Source: a virus | Direction: 5' to 3' (one strand) | Virus record (IMG/VR): IMGVR_UViG_3300031243_000014 | Span: 1 to 22,797 of that record | DNA length: 22,797 bases | Part shown: in pieces, positions 1-6,361 of the stretch | Layout of the letters: every line of letters begins with the position of its first letter | How positions within the stretch are numbered: the stretch's first letter is position 1 | Program-made: the position numbers and the translations under genes | The notes under the pieces: generated by a model | Database searches by the model: none | Told to the model about the DNA's origin: nothing | What the model saw: the letters and a program-made list of their open reading frames with translations, nothing else

Positions 1-2
1 CT

Positions 3-374
3 TTCTGCGCCTCGCACCCTAAAGTCCGAGAGGTTGCGTGTGACCCTTATCGCTGGCAGCGCTCTATGGCAATCCTTGAGGAAATGGGACTACCGATTGT
101 AGAGTTCCCATCTACTTCTGCCGCCCGAATGGTAAAAGCTTCCGCAACTTTCTTCGATGCGGTTATGGATAACAAGCTGACACACTCTGGTGACCCCTTG
201 GTCGCTAGACACCTAGATAACGCTGTCTTGAAGATAGACAGCATAGGTCCCCGAATAGTAAAAGAAAATAGAAAGTCCAACAGGCGCATTGACGCTGCCG
301 TAGCTGCCGTGATTGCTTACGATAGGGCTACCGCAGGTAGAATGGAAGAAATAGTGCCTCAAGTATTTGTATAG
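3..374 (+). CDS. terL: Terminase large subunit, C-terminal part (5' end outside window)
   Basis: This is the last 123 codons of the packaging motor protein that cuts concatemeric phage DNA and pumps it into the prohead. The reading frame is open from base 3 with no start, so the gene begins before the window. The visible part matches the RNase H-like nuclease domain of actinophage terminases: a VACDPYRWQRSM segment, then an IVEFPSTSAARM stretch, LTHSGDPLVARHLDNAVLK, and a basic KENRKSNRRIDAAVAAVIAYDRA helix near the end. The nuclease-domain Asp in ACDPY is one of the expected metal ligands (family knowledge). The ATPase half is not in the window. It is followed after 6 bp by a small membrane protein gene and then the portal gene, the usual packaging order. 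Identification rests on recalled family patterns, not a search. Confidence 0.9.
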   Translation, partial: FCASHPKVREVACDPYRWQRSMAILEEMGLPIVEFPSTSAARMVKASATFFDAVMDNKLTHSGDPLVARHLDNAVLKIDSIGPRIVKENRKSNRRIDAAVAAVIAYDRATAGRMEEIVPQVFV

Positions 375-380
375 GCGGTT

Positions 381-515
381 ATGTTAGTAATAATTTTGCA
401 GGTTTTAGGCGCGGCTTTGATTTCAGTCGGTGCCGCAATCGTTTGGCTACCCGCTGGCTTGATGCTCGCTGGTGCTGCCGCACTCCTTTTCGGAATCGCT
501 ATGGAGCGTAAGTAA
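381..515 (+). CDS. Small two-helix membrane protein between terminase and portal
   Basis: A 44-residue protein that is almost entirely hydrophobic. A first helix covers about residues 2-22 (LVIILQVLGAALISVGAAIV), a Trp-Leu-Pro turn follows, a second Ala/Leu-rich helix runs to about residue 40, and the end is the short charged MERK tail. Its TAA stop overlaps the ATG of the portal gene by one base, so translation is probably coupled. Upstream, AGGCGG lies about 4 bases before the ATG. Small two-helix proteins at this position are common in actinophage packaging operons, but their role is unknown. A holin-like or membrane-docking role cannot be told from sequence. Confidence 0.7.
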   Translation: MLVIILQVLGAALISVGAAIVWLPAGLMLAGAAALLFGIAMERK

Positions 516-1831
516 TGCTAGGAAACTTCTTTGAAAAGCGAGAAGTAAACTTTCAAACTATCTGGGGTTCAGGTGACTACGAAACTGGACAGTCCCTATC
601 TGGAACCGCAATAAACTCTGAAACCGCAATGACTGTCAACGCAGTCTTTTCCGCTGTTTCTCTCATCTCTGACACCTTGGCAACTTTGCCAGTGGACGCA
701 TACATACGTCGGGATGGCGCTAGGTACCCTCTTAGACCAAAGCCAACGTGGGTCAACAAGCCAGACGTAGACACAACCCGCGAAGCCTTCTACGGCTCTG
801 CTATCGTTTCGCTGCTCTTAGACGGCAACACCTTTATTCGCATTTATCGCAACGACAGTGGGCAAGTAGTAAACCTAGTAATACTAAATCCGATAGATGT
901 AGAGATTAGACGCAACGGCTTAGGCCGAGTCATGTTTGAAGTAAAAGGCGAAAGCCAGATGCTTAGCTCGGAAGATTTACTCTTTATTCCTGATGTAGTA
1001 AGACCGGGCAGCATGAGAGGTATCTCTCGCGTAGACGCCCTCAAAGAAAACCTAGGACTTGCTAAGGCTCTTGAGAACTATGCAGCCAAGTTCTTTGGTT
1101 CAGGTACACAGACTTCAGGTATCTTAGAAGTGCCGGGCAGTCTAACTGCTGAGCAGGCAAAGGATATGCAAAATGCTTTTGACTCTCGCCACAGAGGATG
1201 GTCAAAAGCTCACAAGACTGCAATCGTTACAGGCGGCGCTCAGTACAAAGCAACTAACGTGCCTAACGACCAAGCTCAGTTCCTAGACAGCCGCAGAATG
1301 GCAGTAGAGGACGTTGCAAGAGCCTTCAACATCCCGCCTCACCTTCTAGGTCTACCGGGAACCAACACCTATGCTTCAGTCGAGCAAAACAACATAGCCT
1401 TTGTCACACACACTCTTAGACCGATTGCTCAGAAGATAGAGGGCGCACTTACTGGACTGCTTTCTCAGGAAACAGGTCTAGAAGCATCCTTTGTAAAGAT
1501 AAGCCTAGGCGGACTTCTCAGAGCAGATGTGACCGCTCGGACGCAGGCTTACAGCACGCTATTGCAAGCTGGTGTCTACTCGATAAACGATGTTAGGTCT
1601 TTTGAGGACCTGACGCCCATAGCTGACGAATCAGCCGATACCGTTCGTGTACCGCTTGCTAGCGTAAACATAGCCGCAGCAGACCTAAGCGCCATGAACT
1701 CAAAGGTCGAGATGGCGCAGCAGCTTATTCAGATTGGCTTTGACCCTGCCGATGTTATGGCAAAGCTTGGACTGCCAGCAATCTCACACACTGGCAAGGA
1801 TTCAGTCCAGCTACAAATGGAAGATTTATAA
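515..1831 (+). CDS. Portal protein, HK97 family
   Basis: The 438-residue product fits the usual 400-450 residue length of HK97-type portals, the dodecameric ring at the capsid vertex through which DNA enters and to which the tail attaches. Family hallmarks are the early VNAVFSAVSLISDTLATLPV segment (about residues 42-61), the DGNTFI strand pair, an LKENLGLAKALENYAAKFFG helix, and the FNIPPHLLGLPGTNTYASVE region (about residues 281-300) typical of phage portal proteins. The gene follows the small membrane protein with a one-base TAATG overlap. The C-terminal residues are Met/Gln-rich and probably loop into the head. After it comes a small basic protein gene and then the protease. Confidence 0.93.
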   Translation: MLGNFFEKREVNFQTIWGSGDYETGQSLSGTAINSETAMTVNAVFSAVSLISDTLATLPVDAYIRRDGARYPLRPKPTWVNKPDVDTTREAFYGSAIVSLLLDGNTFIRIYRNDSGQVVNLVILNPIDVEIRRNGLGRVMFEVKGESQMLSSEDLLFIPDVVRPGSMRGISRVDALKENLGLAKALENYAAKFFGSGTQTSGILEVPGSLTAEQAKDMQNAFDSRHRGWSKAHKTAIVTGGAQYKATNVPNDQAQFLDSRRMAVEDVARAFNIPPHLLGLPGTNTYASVEQNNIAFVTHTLRPIAQKIEGALTGLLSQETGLEASFVKISLGGLLRADVTARTQAYSTLLQAGVYSINDVRSFEDLTPIADESADTVRVPLASVNIAAADLSAMNSKVEMAQQLIQIGFDPADVMAKLGLPAISHTGKDSVQLQMEDL

Positions 1832-1866
1832 GGTAGTTCTAATGACAATAAAGGAAAGAGAAACCA

Positions 1867-2037
1867 ATGGCACTAATACCAAACGGCTCCAAGTTGCCGT
1901 CAACGAACAAGCAGCCAGAAGTAAAGAAGCCGGAAGTGACCAAGCCTCTACCAGTGGCCCCTGTCAAGACTGTTCAGGAGACTGTCAAGTCTGTGACGCC
2001 CGTACAAGTAGACTTAAAAAAGAAGTACAAAAGCTGA
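1867..2037 (+). CDS. Small Lys/Pro/Val-rich protein between portal and protease
   Basis: A 56-residue frame, too short for most gene callers, preceded by a purine-rich AAGGAAAGAG about 8 bases before the ATG. The product is basic and low in complexity, with PEVKKPEVTKPLPVAPVK in the middle and a KKKYKS end. It should be disordered, with no Cys and no membrane segment. Its TGA lies 8 bases before the protease ATG. A second frame is open over the same bases (ATG at 1842, continuous with the protease) and would give the protease a Cys-containing N-terminal extension. I prefer this frame because its codons (AAG, GTA, GAA, CTA) look like those of neighbouring genes and the other frame uses many AGA, AGT and TGT codons. 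Function is not recognised; a decoration or scaffold-associated role is only a guess. Confidence 0.55.
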   Translation: MALIPNGSKLPSTNKQPEVKKPEVTKPLPVAPVKTVQETVKSVTPVQVDLKKKYKS

Positions 2038-2045
2038 AAGGCAAC

Positions 2046-2798
2046 ATGACTCCTAAGATGGAACAGCGCGTCAATACCGCTGGCTTTGAAGTACGCGAAG
2101 AAAGCGACGGTATGCACTTCACTGGGTATGCCGCCTTGTTTGACAGCCCTTCTGAGCCGCTACCGTTTACTGAGCGAATTGCTAAAGGCGCCTTCAAGCG
2201 CTCACTAAGCGCTCGCAACGACATAAAGTTCTTGTGGAACCACGACTCAGGCGAGATACTAGGTTCTACTCGCGCACGCACAATGACACTGAGCGAAGAT
2301 GACCGCGGACTAAAGGTAGAAGGTATGCTCCCACATACTTCTCGCGGACGTGATGTAGCAGAGCTGCTAAAGCGTGGGGATGTAGATGCGATGAGCTTTG
2401 GCTTTAGTGTCCCTCAAGGTGGGGATACATGGTCTAACGATGGCTCAGAGCGTACCTTGCGTTCAGTCAGGCTTCACGAAGTTTCAGTAGTAGCTTGGCC
2501 TGCCTATACCGCAACAGGCGGTACGGTGTCAGTCCGTAAGTTTCAGAAAGCTGCTGAGCGCGCCGATGTAAACGTCGAGGCTTTAGCAGACGCCCTAGGC
2601 AAGCTTGAAGATGGCTTGAACATCACTGGCGACGAGCAAGAGATGCTAAACAGAGTTATAACAACCCTTGCACCCGAAGCCAAGACTGAAGCAGTAGTCG
2701 AACCTGAAGTAGACTTAGAAGCAGAGCAAAAAGTCGCTCACGACTTGGCAATGCTTGAGCTAAAGAAAAAGAAGCTACAGCTAATGGACAGGAACTAA
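2046..2798 (+). CDS. Prohead maturation protease (U35/S78-type)
   Basis: The serine protease that trims the scaffold-like delta domain from capsid subunits during head maturation. Started at ATG 2046 it has 250 residues. Visible family signs are FTGYAALFD near residue 25, a catalytic-type His66 in LWNHDSGEILG, the ED-x-GL strand around residues 84-89, and the Ser117 motif DAMSFGFSV, followed by an LHEVSVVAWPAY strand typical of HK97-type proteases. A Glu/Lys-rich C-terminal helix (about residues 195-250) may act as a scaffolding tail. GAAAGG ends about 4 bases before ATG 2046; a second in-frame ATG at 2058 is possible. The frame remains open upstream to ATG 1842, which I treat as less likely. 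The stop is one base before the next gene. Confidence 0.88.
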   Translation: MTPKMEQRVNTAGFEVREESDGMHFTGYAALFDSPSEPLPFTERIAKGAFKRSLSARNDIKFLWNHDSGEILGSTRARTMTLSEDDRGLKVEGMLPHTSRGRDVAELLKRGDVDAMSFGFSVPQGGDTWSNDGSERTLRSVRLHEVSVVAWPAYTATGGTVSVRKFQKAAERADVNVEALADALGKLEDGLNITGDEQEMLNRVITTLAPEAKTEAVVEPEVDLEAEQKVAHDLAMLELKKKKLQLMDRN

Positions 2799-2799
2799 C

Positions 2800-3027
2800 A
2801 TGGCAACCAAAGATGAAATAAAAAAGGCAATCCTAGAGGTTGCTGGAAACCCTGAGTCTGGTAGTGTGTTTAACCTTGCAGGCAAGTGGGCCGATGCAAT
2901 AGTTGCACTTGATACCGTAAAAGTTGACCTAGACGCTGTAAAAAGTGAAGGCGAAGTCGTTCAGACAGCCAAATTCGACAGGCCAGCAAAAGTAACCCGC
3001 ATAACAAAGGCTGACGAGACGCGGTAG
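2800..3027 (+). CDS. Conserved short protein of the capsid region, unknown function
   Basis: A 75-residue hydrophilic protein starting MATKDEIKKAILEVAGNPES, with a helical first half (about residues 3-40) and a strand-like Lys/Val-rich end (VVQTAKFDRPAKVTRI). Proteins with this kind of start (KDEI-KAI-VAGNP) are familiar from actinophage genomes between protease and major capsid gene, but no function is established to my knowledge. It is the last gene of the packaging operon: its stop is 26 bases before a strong intrinsic terminator. A minor capsid or scaffold-associated role would fit the position (inference). Confidence 0.75.
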   Translation: MATKDEIKKAILEVAGNPESGSVFNLAGKWADAIVALDTVKVDLDAVKSEGEVVQTAKFDRPAKVTRITKADETR

Positions 3028-3052
3028 TCTCACTCCGCATTCAGGCGGGTTC

Positions 3053-3090
3053 CCCCCAGAGATTTACCCTTCTCTCTGGGGGTTTCCTTT
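3053..3090 (+). terminator. Intrinsic terminator after the packaging operon
   Basis: A perfect 10-bp stem CCCCCAGAGA (3053-3062) pairs with TCTCTGGGGG (3073-3082) across a 10-nt loop and is followed by TTTCCTTT. It separates the portal-protease operon from the capsid gene. Confidence 0.88.
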
Positions 3091-3115
3091 ACCCTGTGGA
3101 AACTTCTACTAAAAT
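3088..3115 (+). promoter_or_regulatory. Promoter candidate for the major capsid gene
   Basis: TTTACC (3088-3093) and TAAAAT (3110-3115) are 16 bases apart, just after the terminator. The predicted start leaves a leader of about 80 bases with some self-complementarity before the capsid gene. TAAAAT-TGA resembles the other intergenic -10 signals here (TAAACT-AGA, TAGAAT-TGA). Confidence 0.5.
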
Positions 3116-3200
3116 TGAACTATCGGACGTGAGTTAGCTCTGCCGTATTCGGTCAGCGTCAACGCGACTGTTATCTGTCAATTATTACTAAGGAGACACA

Positions 3201-4373
3201 ATGTCTGAGTTTATCAAATCTCAGCAGGAACTCCGCAACAACCTCATTACACAGGTTCGTGAAGTCATTGACTTCGCAGAATCAGAGGCTCGCGGACTTG
3301 ACGCTGCTGAACTATCAAAAATCAACGCAATCGAAGTTGACATCTCAAAAGCTGACGAGACTATCACTGCTGCAACACGCAGCGAGTCACGCGCCCTAGA
3401 AGCATCCGTAGCTGCCAAAGGATTTATCCCTTCGGTATCTGAGGAACGTTCTTCGTCTGACATCTTTCGCGCACTTGCGATGGGTGAACAGCGTGGACAC
3501 ACTTTTGAAAGACGTGCAGTTCTCGTGCCTTCTGCAAACACAGTACCAAAGTCGTTCTACGACGAAGTGTTTGACGTTGCTCGCGCAGTAGGACCAATGC
3601 TTGAGGTTCCACAAATCATCCAGACAACCTCTGGCGAAGATTTGACAATCCCAACTTTGAGTTCTTATTCCGCAATGACCCTAAAGGGTGCCGGGGCAGA
3701 GCTTGACGATGTTGAGCCTACCTACTCAAGCATCACACTACAATCGTTCAAATATGGTGGCATAATCCAAGCCGCAAACGAACTAGTATCCGACTCAGGC
3801 TTCGACTTGGGCGCACACTTGGCTCAGCAAGCTGGTAACGGAATGGGTTACGCAGTAAACGAAGCACTAACCGTAGGCGACGGGTCCTCAAAGCCAAGGG
3901 GTATCGTAACCGCTTCTGGTGCAGGAGTTACCGGAGCAACGGGTGTAGCTGGTGCGTTTACTGCTGACAACCTAATTGACCTTCTGTACTCGGTTGATGC
4001 AGCTACGAGGCGCAAGCCAAGCTTCGCGCTGATGATGAACACCAGCTCAATCGGTGCTGCTCGCAAGCTAAAGGACACCGCTGGAAACTACCTATACAAC
4101 ATCTCTCAGGTAGGACCCGGAGGTCAGGACACGTTTGCTGGCTTCAACGTACTAGAGAACCCACACATGGCAGACTCCGCTATTGACGCAAAGTCCGTTA
4201 TCGCAGGTTCTATTGACAGCTACAAGGTTCGCCTTGCAGGTGGGCTAGACGTTGCTTCTTCAACCGAGTTCGCTTTCCAGAACGACCTAACCACTTGGAG
4301 ATTCCTTCTTCGTGTTGACGGCGACTTGACCAGTAACACCGAAATCAAGCACTTCGTTGGTGGCGCAAGCTAA
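3201..4373 (+). CDS. Major capsid protein, HK97 fold
   Basis: The 390-residue product has the HK97 layout. An N-terminal charged helical region of about 100 residues (the delta or scaffold-like domain, with KINAIEVDISKADETITAATR) is presumably removed by the protease. The capsid core then starts near AVLVPSANTVPKSFYDEVF. Typical core segments are GEDLTIPTL, the P-domain helix ANELVSDSGFDLGAHLAQQ, GDGSSKPRGIV, and the C-terminal WRFLLRVDGDL. A strong AAGGAG lies 6 bases before the ATG. The gene sits alone between two strong terminators with its own promoter candidate, which fits the need for hundreds of copies per virion. The exact cleavage site cannot be read from sequence. Confidence 0.95.
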   Translation: MSEFIKSQQELRNNLITQVREVIDFAESEARGLDAAELSKINAIEVDISKADETITAATRSESRALEASVAAKGFIPSVSEERSSSDIFRALAMGEQRGHTFERRAVLVPSANTVPKSFYDEVFDVARAVGPMLEVPQIIQTTSGEDLTIPTLSSYSAMTLKGAGAELDDVEPTYSSITLQSFKYGGIIQAANELVSDSGFDLGAHLAQQAGNGMGYAVNEALTVGDGSSKPRGIVTASGAGVTGATGVAGAFTADNLIDLLYSVDAATRRKPSFALMMNTSSIGAARKLKDTAGNYLYNISQVGPGGQDTFAGFNVLENPHMADSAIDAKSVIAGSIDSYKVRLAGGLDVASSTEFAFQNDLTTWRFLLRVDGDLTSNTEIKHFVGGAS

Positions 4374-4392
4374 TCTCACGAAATAAGTCGAG

Positions 4393-4428
4393 GCCCTCAT
4401 GGTTGTAGGTTCCATGAGGGCTTTGTCT
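4393..4428 (+). terminator. Intrinsic terminator after the major capsid gene
   Basis: A perfect 10-bp stem GCCCTCATGG (4393-4402) pairs with CCATGAGGGC (4412-4421), with a 9-nt loop and TTTGTCTT after it. It lies 19 bases after the capsid stop codon. Confidence 0.88.
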
Positions 4429-4451
4429 TGCACGGCTGATAAAGGTAAACT
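4422..4451 (+). promoter_or_regulatory. Promoter candidate, leaderless start of the connector-tail operon
   Basis: TTTGTC (4422-4427) and TAAACT (4446-4451) are 18 bases apart. The -10 ends 6 bases before the ATG at 4458, so transcription would start at or next to the start codon. The only purine run, AAAGG, is 12 bases upstream and would not be in the mRNA. The -35 is a weak match. Confidence 0.5.
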
Positions 4452-4457
4452 AGACAC

Positions 4458-5054
4458 ATGGCAATTACTGATGGCTACACAACTCTGGCAGAAGTAAAGG
4501 CGATTCTTCGCATTACTGATGATGTAGACGATGCACTCTTAGAAACTTGCGTAGAGTCCGCTTCGCGTCAAATAGATACACATACTGAGCGCGTGTTCCT
4601 AAGCACGACTGCTACTAGGGTATTTACTCCCGAAAGCTCTTATCTATGCACAATAGATGACCTGTCTACACTCACAACTCTAAAAACTTCTTCCGCTGCC
4701 AATGGAACCTTTAACATCACTTGGGAAGCAACAGACCTTCAGTTAGAACCTCTAAACGGACTAACTGGTAGCTACTACAGCCCGTTCACACGCATTCGCG
4801 CAATTGGTGATTATGTTTTCCCGTCGGTGATGGAAGAAGCCACAGTTCAGGTAACAGGAGTATTTGGTTACGGCACGTCAATCCCTGTAGACGTAAAGCA
4901 AGCCTGCAACCTTTTGTCAATACGACAGTTCAAGCGCTACGACAGTCCTCTAGGAGTTGCCGGGTTCGGTGACATTGGAATTGTAAGAGTCAGTCGCGTT
5001 GACCCGGACATAGAGGCGCTTCTAGGACCTTACCGCAAGATGCGGATGGCCTAA
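4458..5054 (+). CDS. Head-tail connector (gp6-like adaptor)
   Basis: A 198-residue protein with the early TTLAEVKAILRITDDVDDALLETCVESASRQIDTHTERVF segment of gp6-like connectors that bind below the portal ring and close the path between head and tail. The middle is strand-rich (LTTLKTSSAANGTFN), followed by VKQACNLLSIRQFKRYDSPLGVAGF near residue 155, where these proteins have a conserved Arg/Tyr-containing helix. It opens the connector-tail operon after the capsid terminator and overlaps the next ATG by one base (TAATG). Start chosen at ATG 4458, which the promoter candidate would make leaderless. Confidence 0.85.
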   Translation: MAITDGYTTLAEVKAILRITDDVDDALLETCVESASRQIDTHTERVFLSTTATRVFTPESSYLCTIDDLSTLTTLKTSSAANGTFNITWEATDLQLEPLNGLTGSYYSPFTRIRAIGDYVFPSVMEEATVQVTGVFGYGTSIPVDVKQACNLLSIRQFKRYDSPLGVAGFGDIGIVRVSRVDPDIEALLGPYRKMRMA

Positions 5055-5458
5055 TGGCAGACCTAACAGTTATACGCACGCGTATGGCAACAAACTTAGG
5101 AACAATTAGCGGGCTAAGGTCGGCTGCTGAGATTCCTGACAACCCTACGCCGCCTATCGGCATCATCGTCCTAGAGAGCGTAGATTACGACGGAGCGATG
5201 CAGGGCGGTCTTACTACATACAACTTCTCTGTAACAGTAATCGTTGGGCGTGCAGCCGAGCGTGAGATGCAGAGAAAGCTAGATGCCTATTGCCAGCCCA
5301 CCGGAAGTCAGTCCGTGAAACTTGCGATAGAATCAGATAAGACGCTTTCTGGCGAGGTGTATGACCTTCGGGTTGAACGCTCAAGCGGAATGGGTTCTAT
5401 CACCGTAAACGACCAGAACTATTTGGCGGCTGAATTCACAGTCACCGTCTTGGCATAA
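5054..5458 (+). CDS. Probable tail terminator or tail completion protein
   Basis: A 134-residue mixed alpha/beta protein. It begins ADLTVIRTRMATNLGTISGLR, which resembles the first helix of tail terminator proteins (LTAIRDALATRL-type). A PPIGIIVLES strand, YNFSVTVIVGRA, and the charged helix EREMQRKLDAYC follow, with YLAAEFTVTVLA at the end. Tail terminators form the ring that stops tube growth and joins tail to head, and they are usually coded just before the tail tube gene, as here. No separate stopper gene is visible, so this protein or its neighbour may cover that role. The family assignment is from pattern and position only. Confidence 0.65.
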   Translation: MADLTVIRTRMATNLGTISGLRSAAEIPDNPTPPIGIIVLESVDYDGAMQGGLTTYNFSVTVIVGRAAEREMQRKLDAYCQPTGSQSVKLAIESDKTLSGEVYDLRVERSSGMGSITVNDQNYLAAEFTVTVLA

Positions 5459-5471
5459 AAGGAGAAATAAA

Positions 5472-5885
5472 ATGGCAAAATTCGTAGTAACCGCGACAAA
5501 CGTGACAATGGGTGGTGAAGATATCTCAACTGCTTGCGCCCGCGCAGAGTTGGTTATTAACGCAGCCGAAGTTGAGACAACGGACTTTGGTTCTGGTGGC
5601 TTCACTGAGGTAATCGGTGGACTTAAGTCTGGGACTCTTTCGCTCGACTTCCATCAGGACTTCGGCGTAGACGCTGTATCTACGCTGTTTCTAGACACAG
5701 TAGGAACTGTAGTGGTCTTTACACTAGTAGCAGGTAACGGAACAGCAGCCGGCACGGACACGCCTCTTTACACGGTTTCTTGCTTGATTACAAGTTTCAC
5801 ACCCGTGTCAGGTGCAGTAGGCGACCTTGGAACCTTTTCAGTATCGTTTCCGACCACAGGTGCCATCACTTACGCTACATCATAA
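5472..5885 (+). CDS. Major tail (tube) protein
   Basis: A 137-residue, strand-rich protein of low charge, with an AAGGAGAAATAAA ribosome site before the ATG. The N-terminal strands carry VVTATNVTMGGEDIS, then VETTDFGSGGFTEVIGGLKSGTLSLDF, a pattern seen in tail tube proteins of actinophages where subunits stack as hexameric rings. The C-terminal part, SFTPVSGAVGDLGTFSVSFP, resembles the last tube strands. It is followed by the frameshifted chaperone genes, the standard neighbour of a tube gene. There is no Ig-like extra domain. Confidence 0.88.
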   Translation: MAKFVVTATNVTMGGEDISTACARAELVINAAEVETTDFGSGGFTEVIGGLKSGTLSLDFHQDFGVDAVSTLFLDTVGTVVVFTLVAGNGTAAGTDTPLYTVSCLITSFTPVSGAVGDLGTFSVSFPTTGAITYATS

Positions 5886-5900
5886 GAAAAGGAAACTAAA

Positions 5901-6152
5901 ATGCGATTCAACCTACTTATCAAATTCGCGGATGGAACCGAGAAGTCAATTACAGCCAGCACGTCTGACTTGGTTGCCTTCGAGGACAAGTTCAACATTT
6001 CAGTCGGAAAGCTTGCATCTGAGCAGCGCCTAGGACACTTGCTGTTCCTAGCGTGGCACTCAGAGCAGCGAACAAAGTCTACAAAGCTTAACTATGAAGA
6101 ATGGCTAGACACTGTAGATGGCGTCGGTGAGAGTGAAGCAGACCCAAAATAA
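5901..6152 (+). CDS. Tail assembly chaperone, short form (gpG-like)
   Basis: An 83-residue acidic protein with AAAAGGAAAC before the ATG. It starts with two strands (RFNLLIKFADGTEKSITAS) and continues into helices containing VAFEDKFNISVGKLASEQRLGHLLFLAWHS, the usual pattern of phage G-type chaperones that coat the tape measure protein during tail assembly and are absent from virions. The TAA stop directly follows a slippery CCCAAAA heptamer, so a fraction of ribosomes should continue in the -1 frame. It lies between the tail tube gene and the tape measure gene, as in most long-tailed phages. Confidence 0.9.
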   Translation: MRFNLLIKFADGTEKSITASTSDLVAFEDKFNISVGKLASEQRLGHLLFLAWHSEQRTKSTKLNYEEWLDTVDGVGESEADPK

Positions 6153-6301
6153 AGGGTCTTGGCGAAAGCTCTGCTCATTGGTATATCGCAGGTATAGCAG
6201 TTGAGACAGGTATCTCGCCAAGAGAGCTTATGCAGCTAGACGACAGAATGCTGTGGACTATGTACCGTTGGATGGTTGCAAAAAACACTCCTAAGAACTG
6301 A
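5901..6301 (+). CDS. Tail assembly chaperone, -1 frameshift product (gpGT-like)
   Basis: Slippage by -1 at 6143-6149 joins the 83-residue short form to a second frame that ends at TGA 6299-6301. This adds 50 residues beginning IKGLGESSAHWYIAGIAV and ending MYRWMVAKNTPKN, total 133. The extension has the helical, Trp/Met-rich character of T domains, which recruit the tube protein to the G-coated tape measure (known for lambda). The second frame has no start codon of its own near the junction. It ends 6 bases before a terminator. The product is inferred from the canonical heptamer, the downstream stem and the conserved gene position. Confidence 0.88.
6143..6223 (+). promoter_or_regulatory. Programmed -1 frameshift signal
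   Basis: The heptamer C CCA AAA (6143-6149) is in the correct phase, X XXY YYZ, just before the TAA at 6150. After a 7-nt spacer a perfect 9-bp stem can form between TCTTGGCGA (6157-6165) and TCGCCAAGA (6215-6223). A second pairing, AAGCTCT (6166-6172) with AGAGCTT (6223-6229), nearly continues it and shares base 6223. Confidence 0.88.
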
Positions 6302-6306
6302 AGAAG

Positions 6307-6330
6307 CCCCCTCTCCGGAGGGGGTTTTCT
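6307..6330 (+). terminator. Intrinsic terminator after the chaperone genes
   Basis: A GC-rich 7-bp stem CCCCCTC (6307-6313) with GAGGGGG (6318-6324) and a UCCG tetraloop is followed by TTTTCT. It lies 6 bases after the frameshift product's stop and separates it from the tape measure operon. Confidence 0.85.
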
Positions 6331-6337
6331 CTTAGGG

Positions 6338-6343
6338 TAGAAT
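6338..6343 (+). promoter_or_regulatory. Possible -10 element for the tape measure operon
   Basis: TAGAAT (6338-6343) followed by TGA lies between the terminator and the next gene. No good -35 is visible at 16-18 bases, since that position falls inside the terminator stem. The call rests on position and on likeness to the other intergenic -10 signals. Confidence 0.35.
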
Positions 6344-6361
6344 TGACTTAGAAGATAGGCG

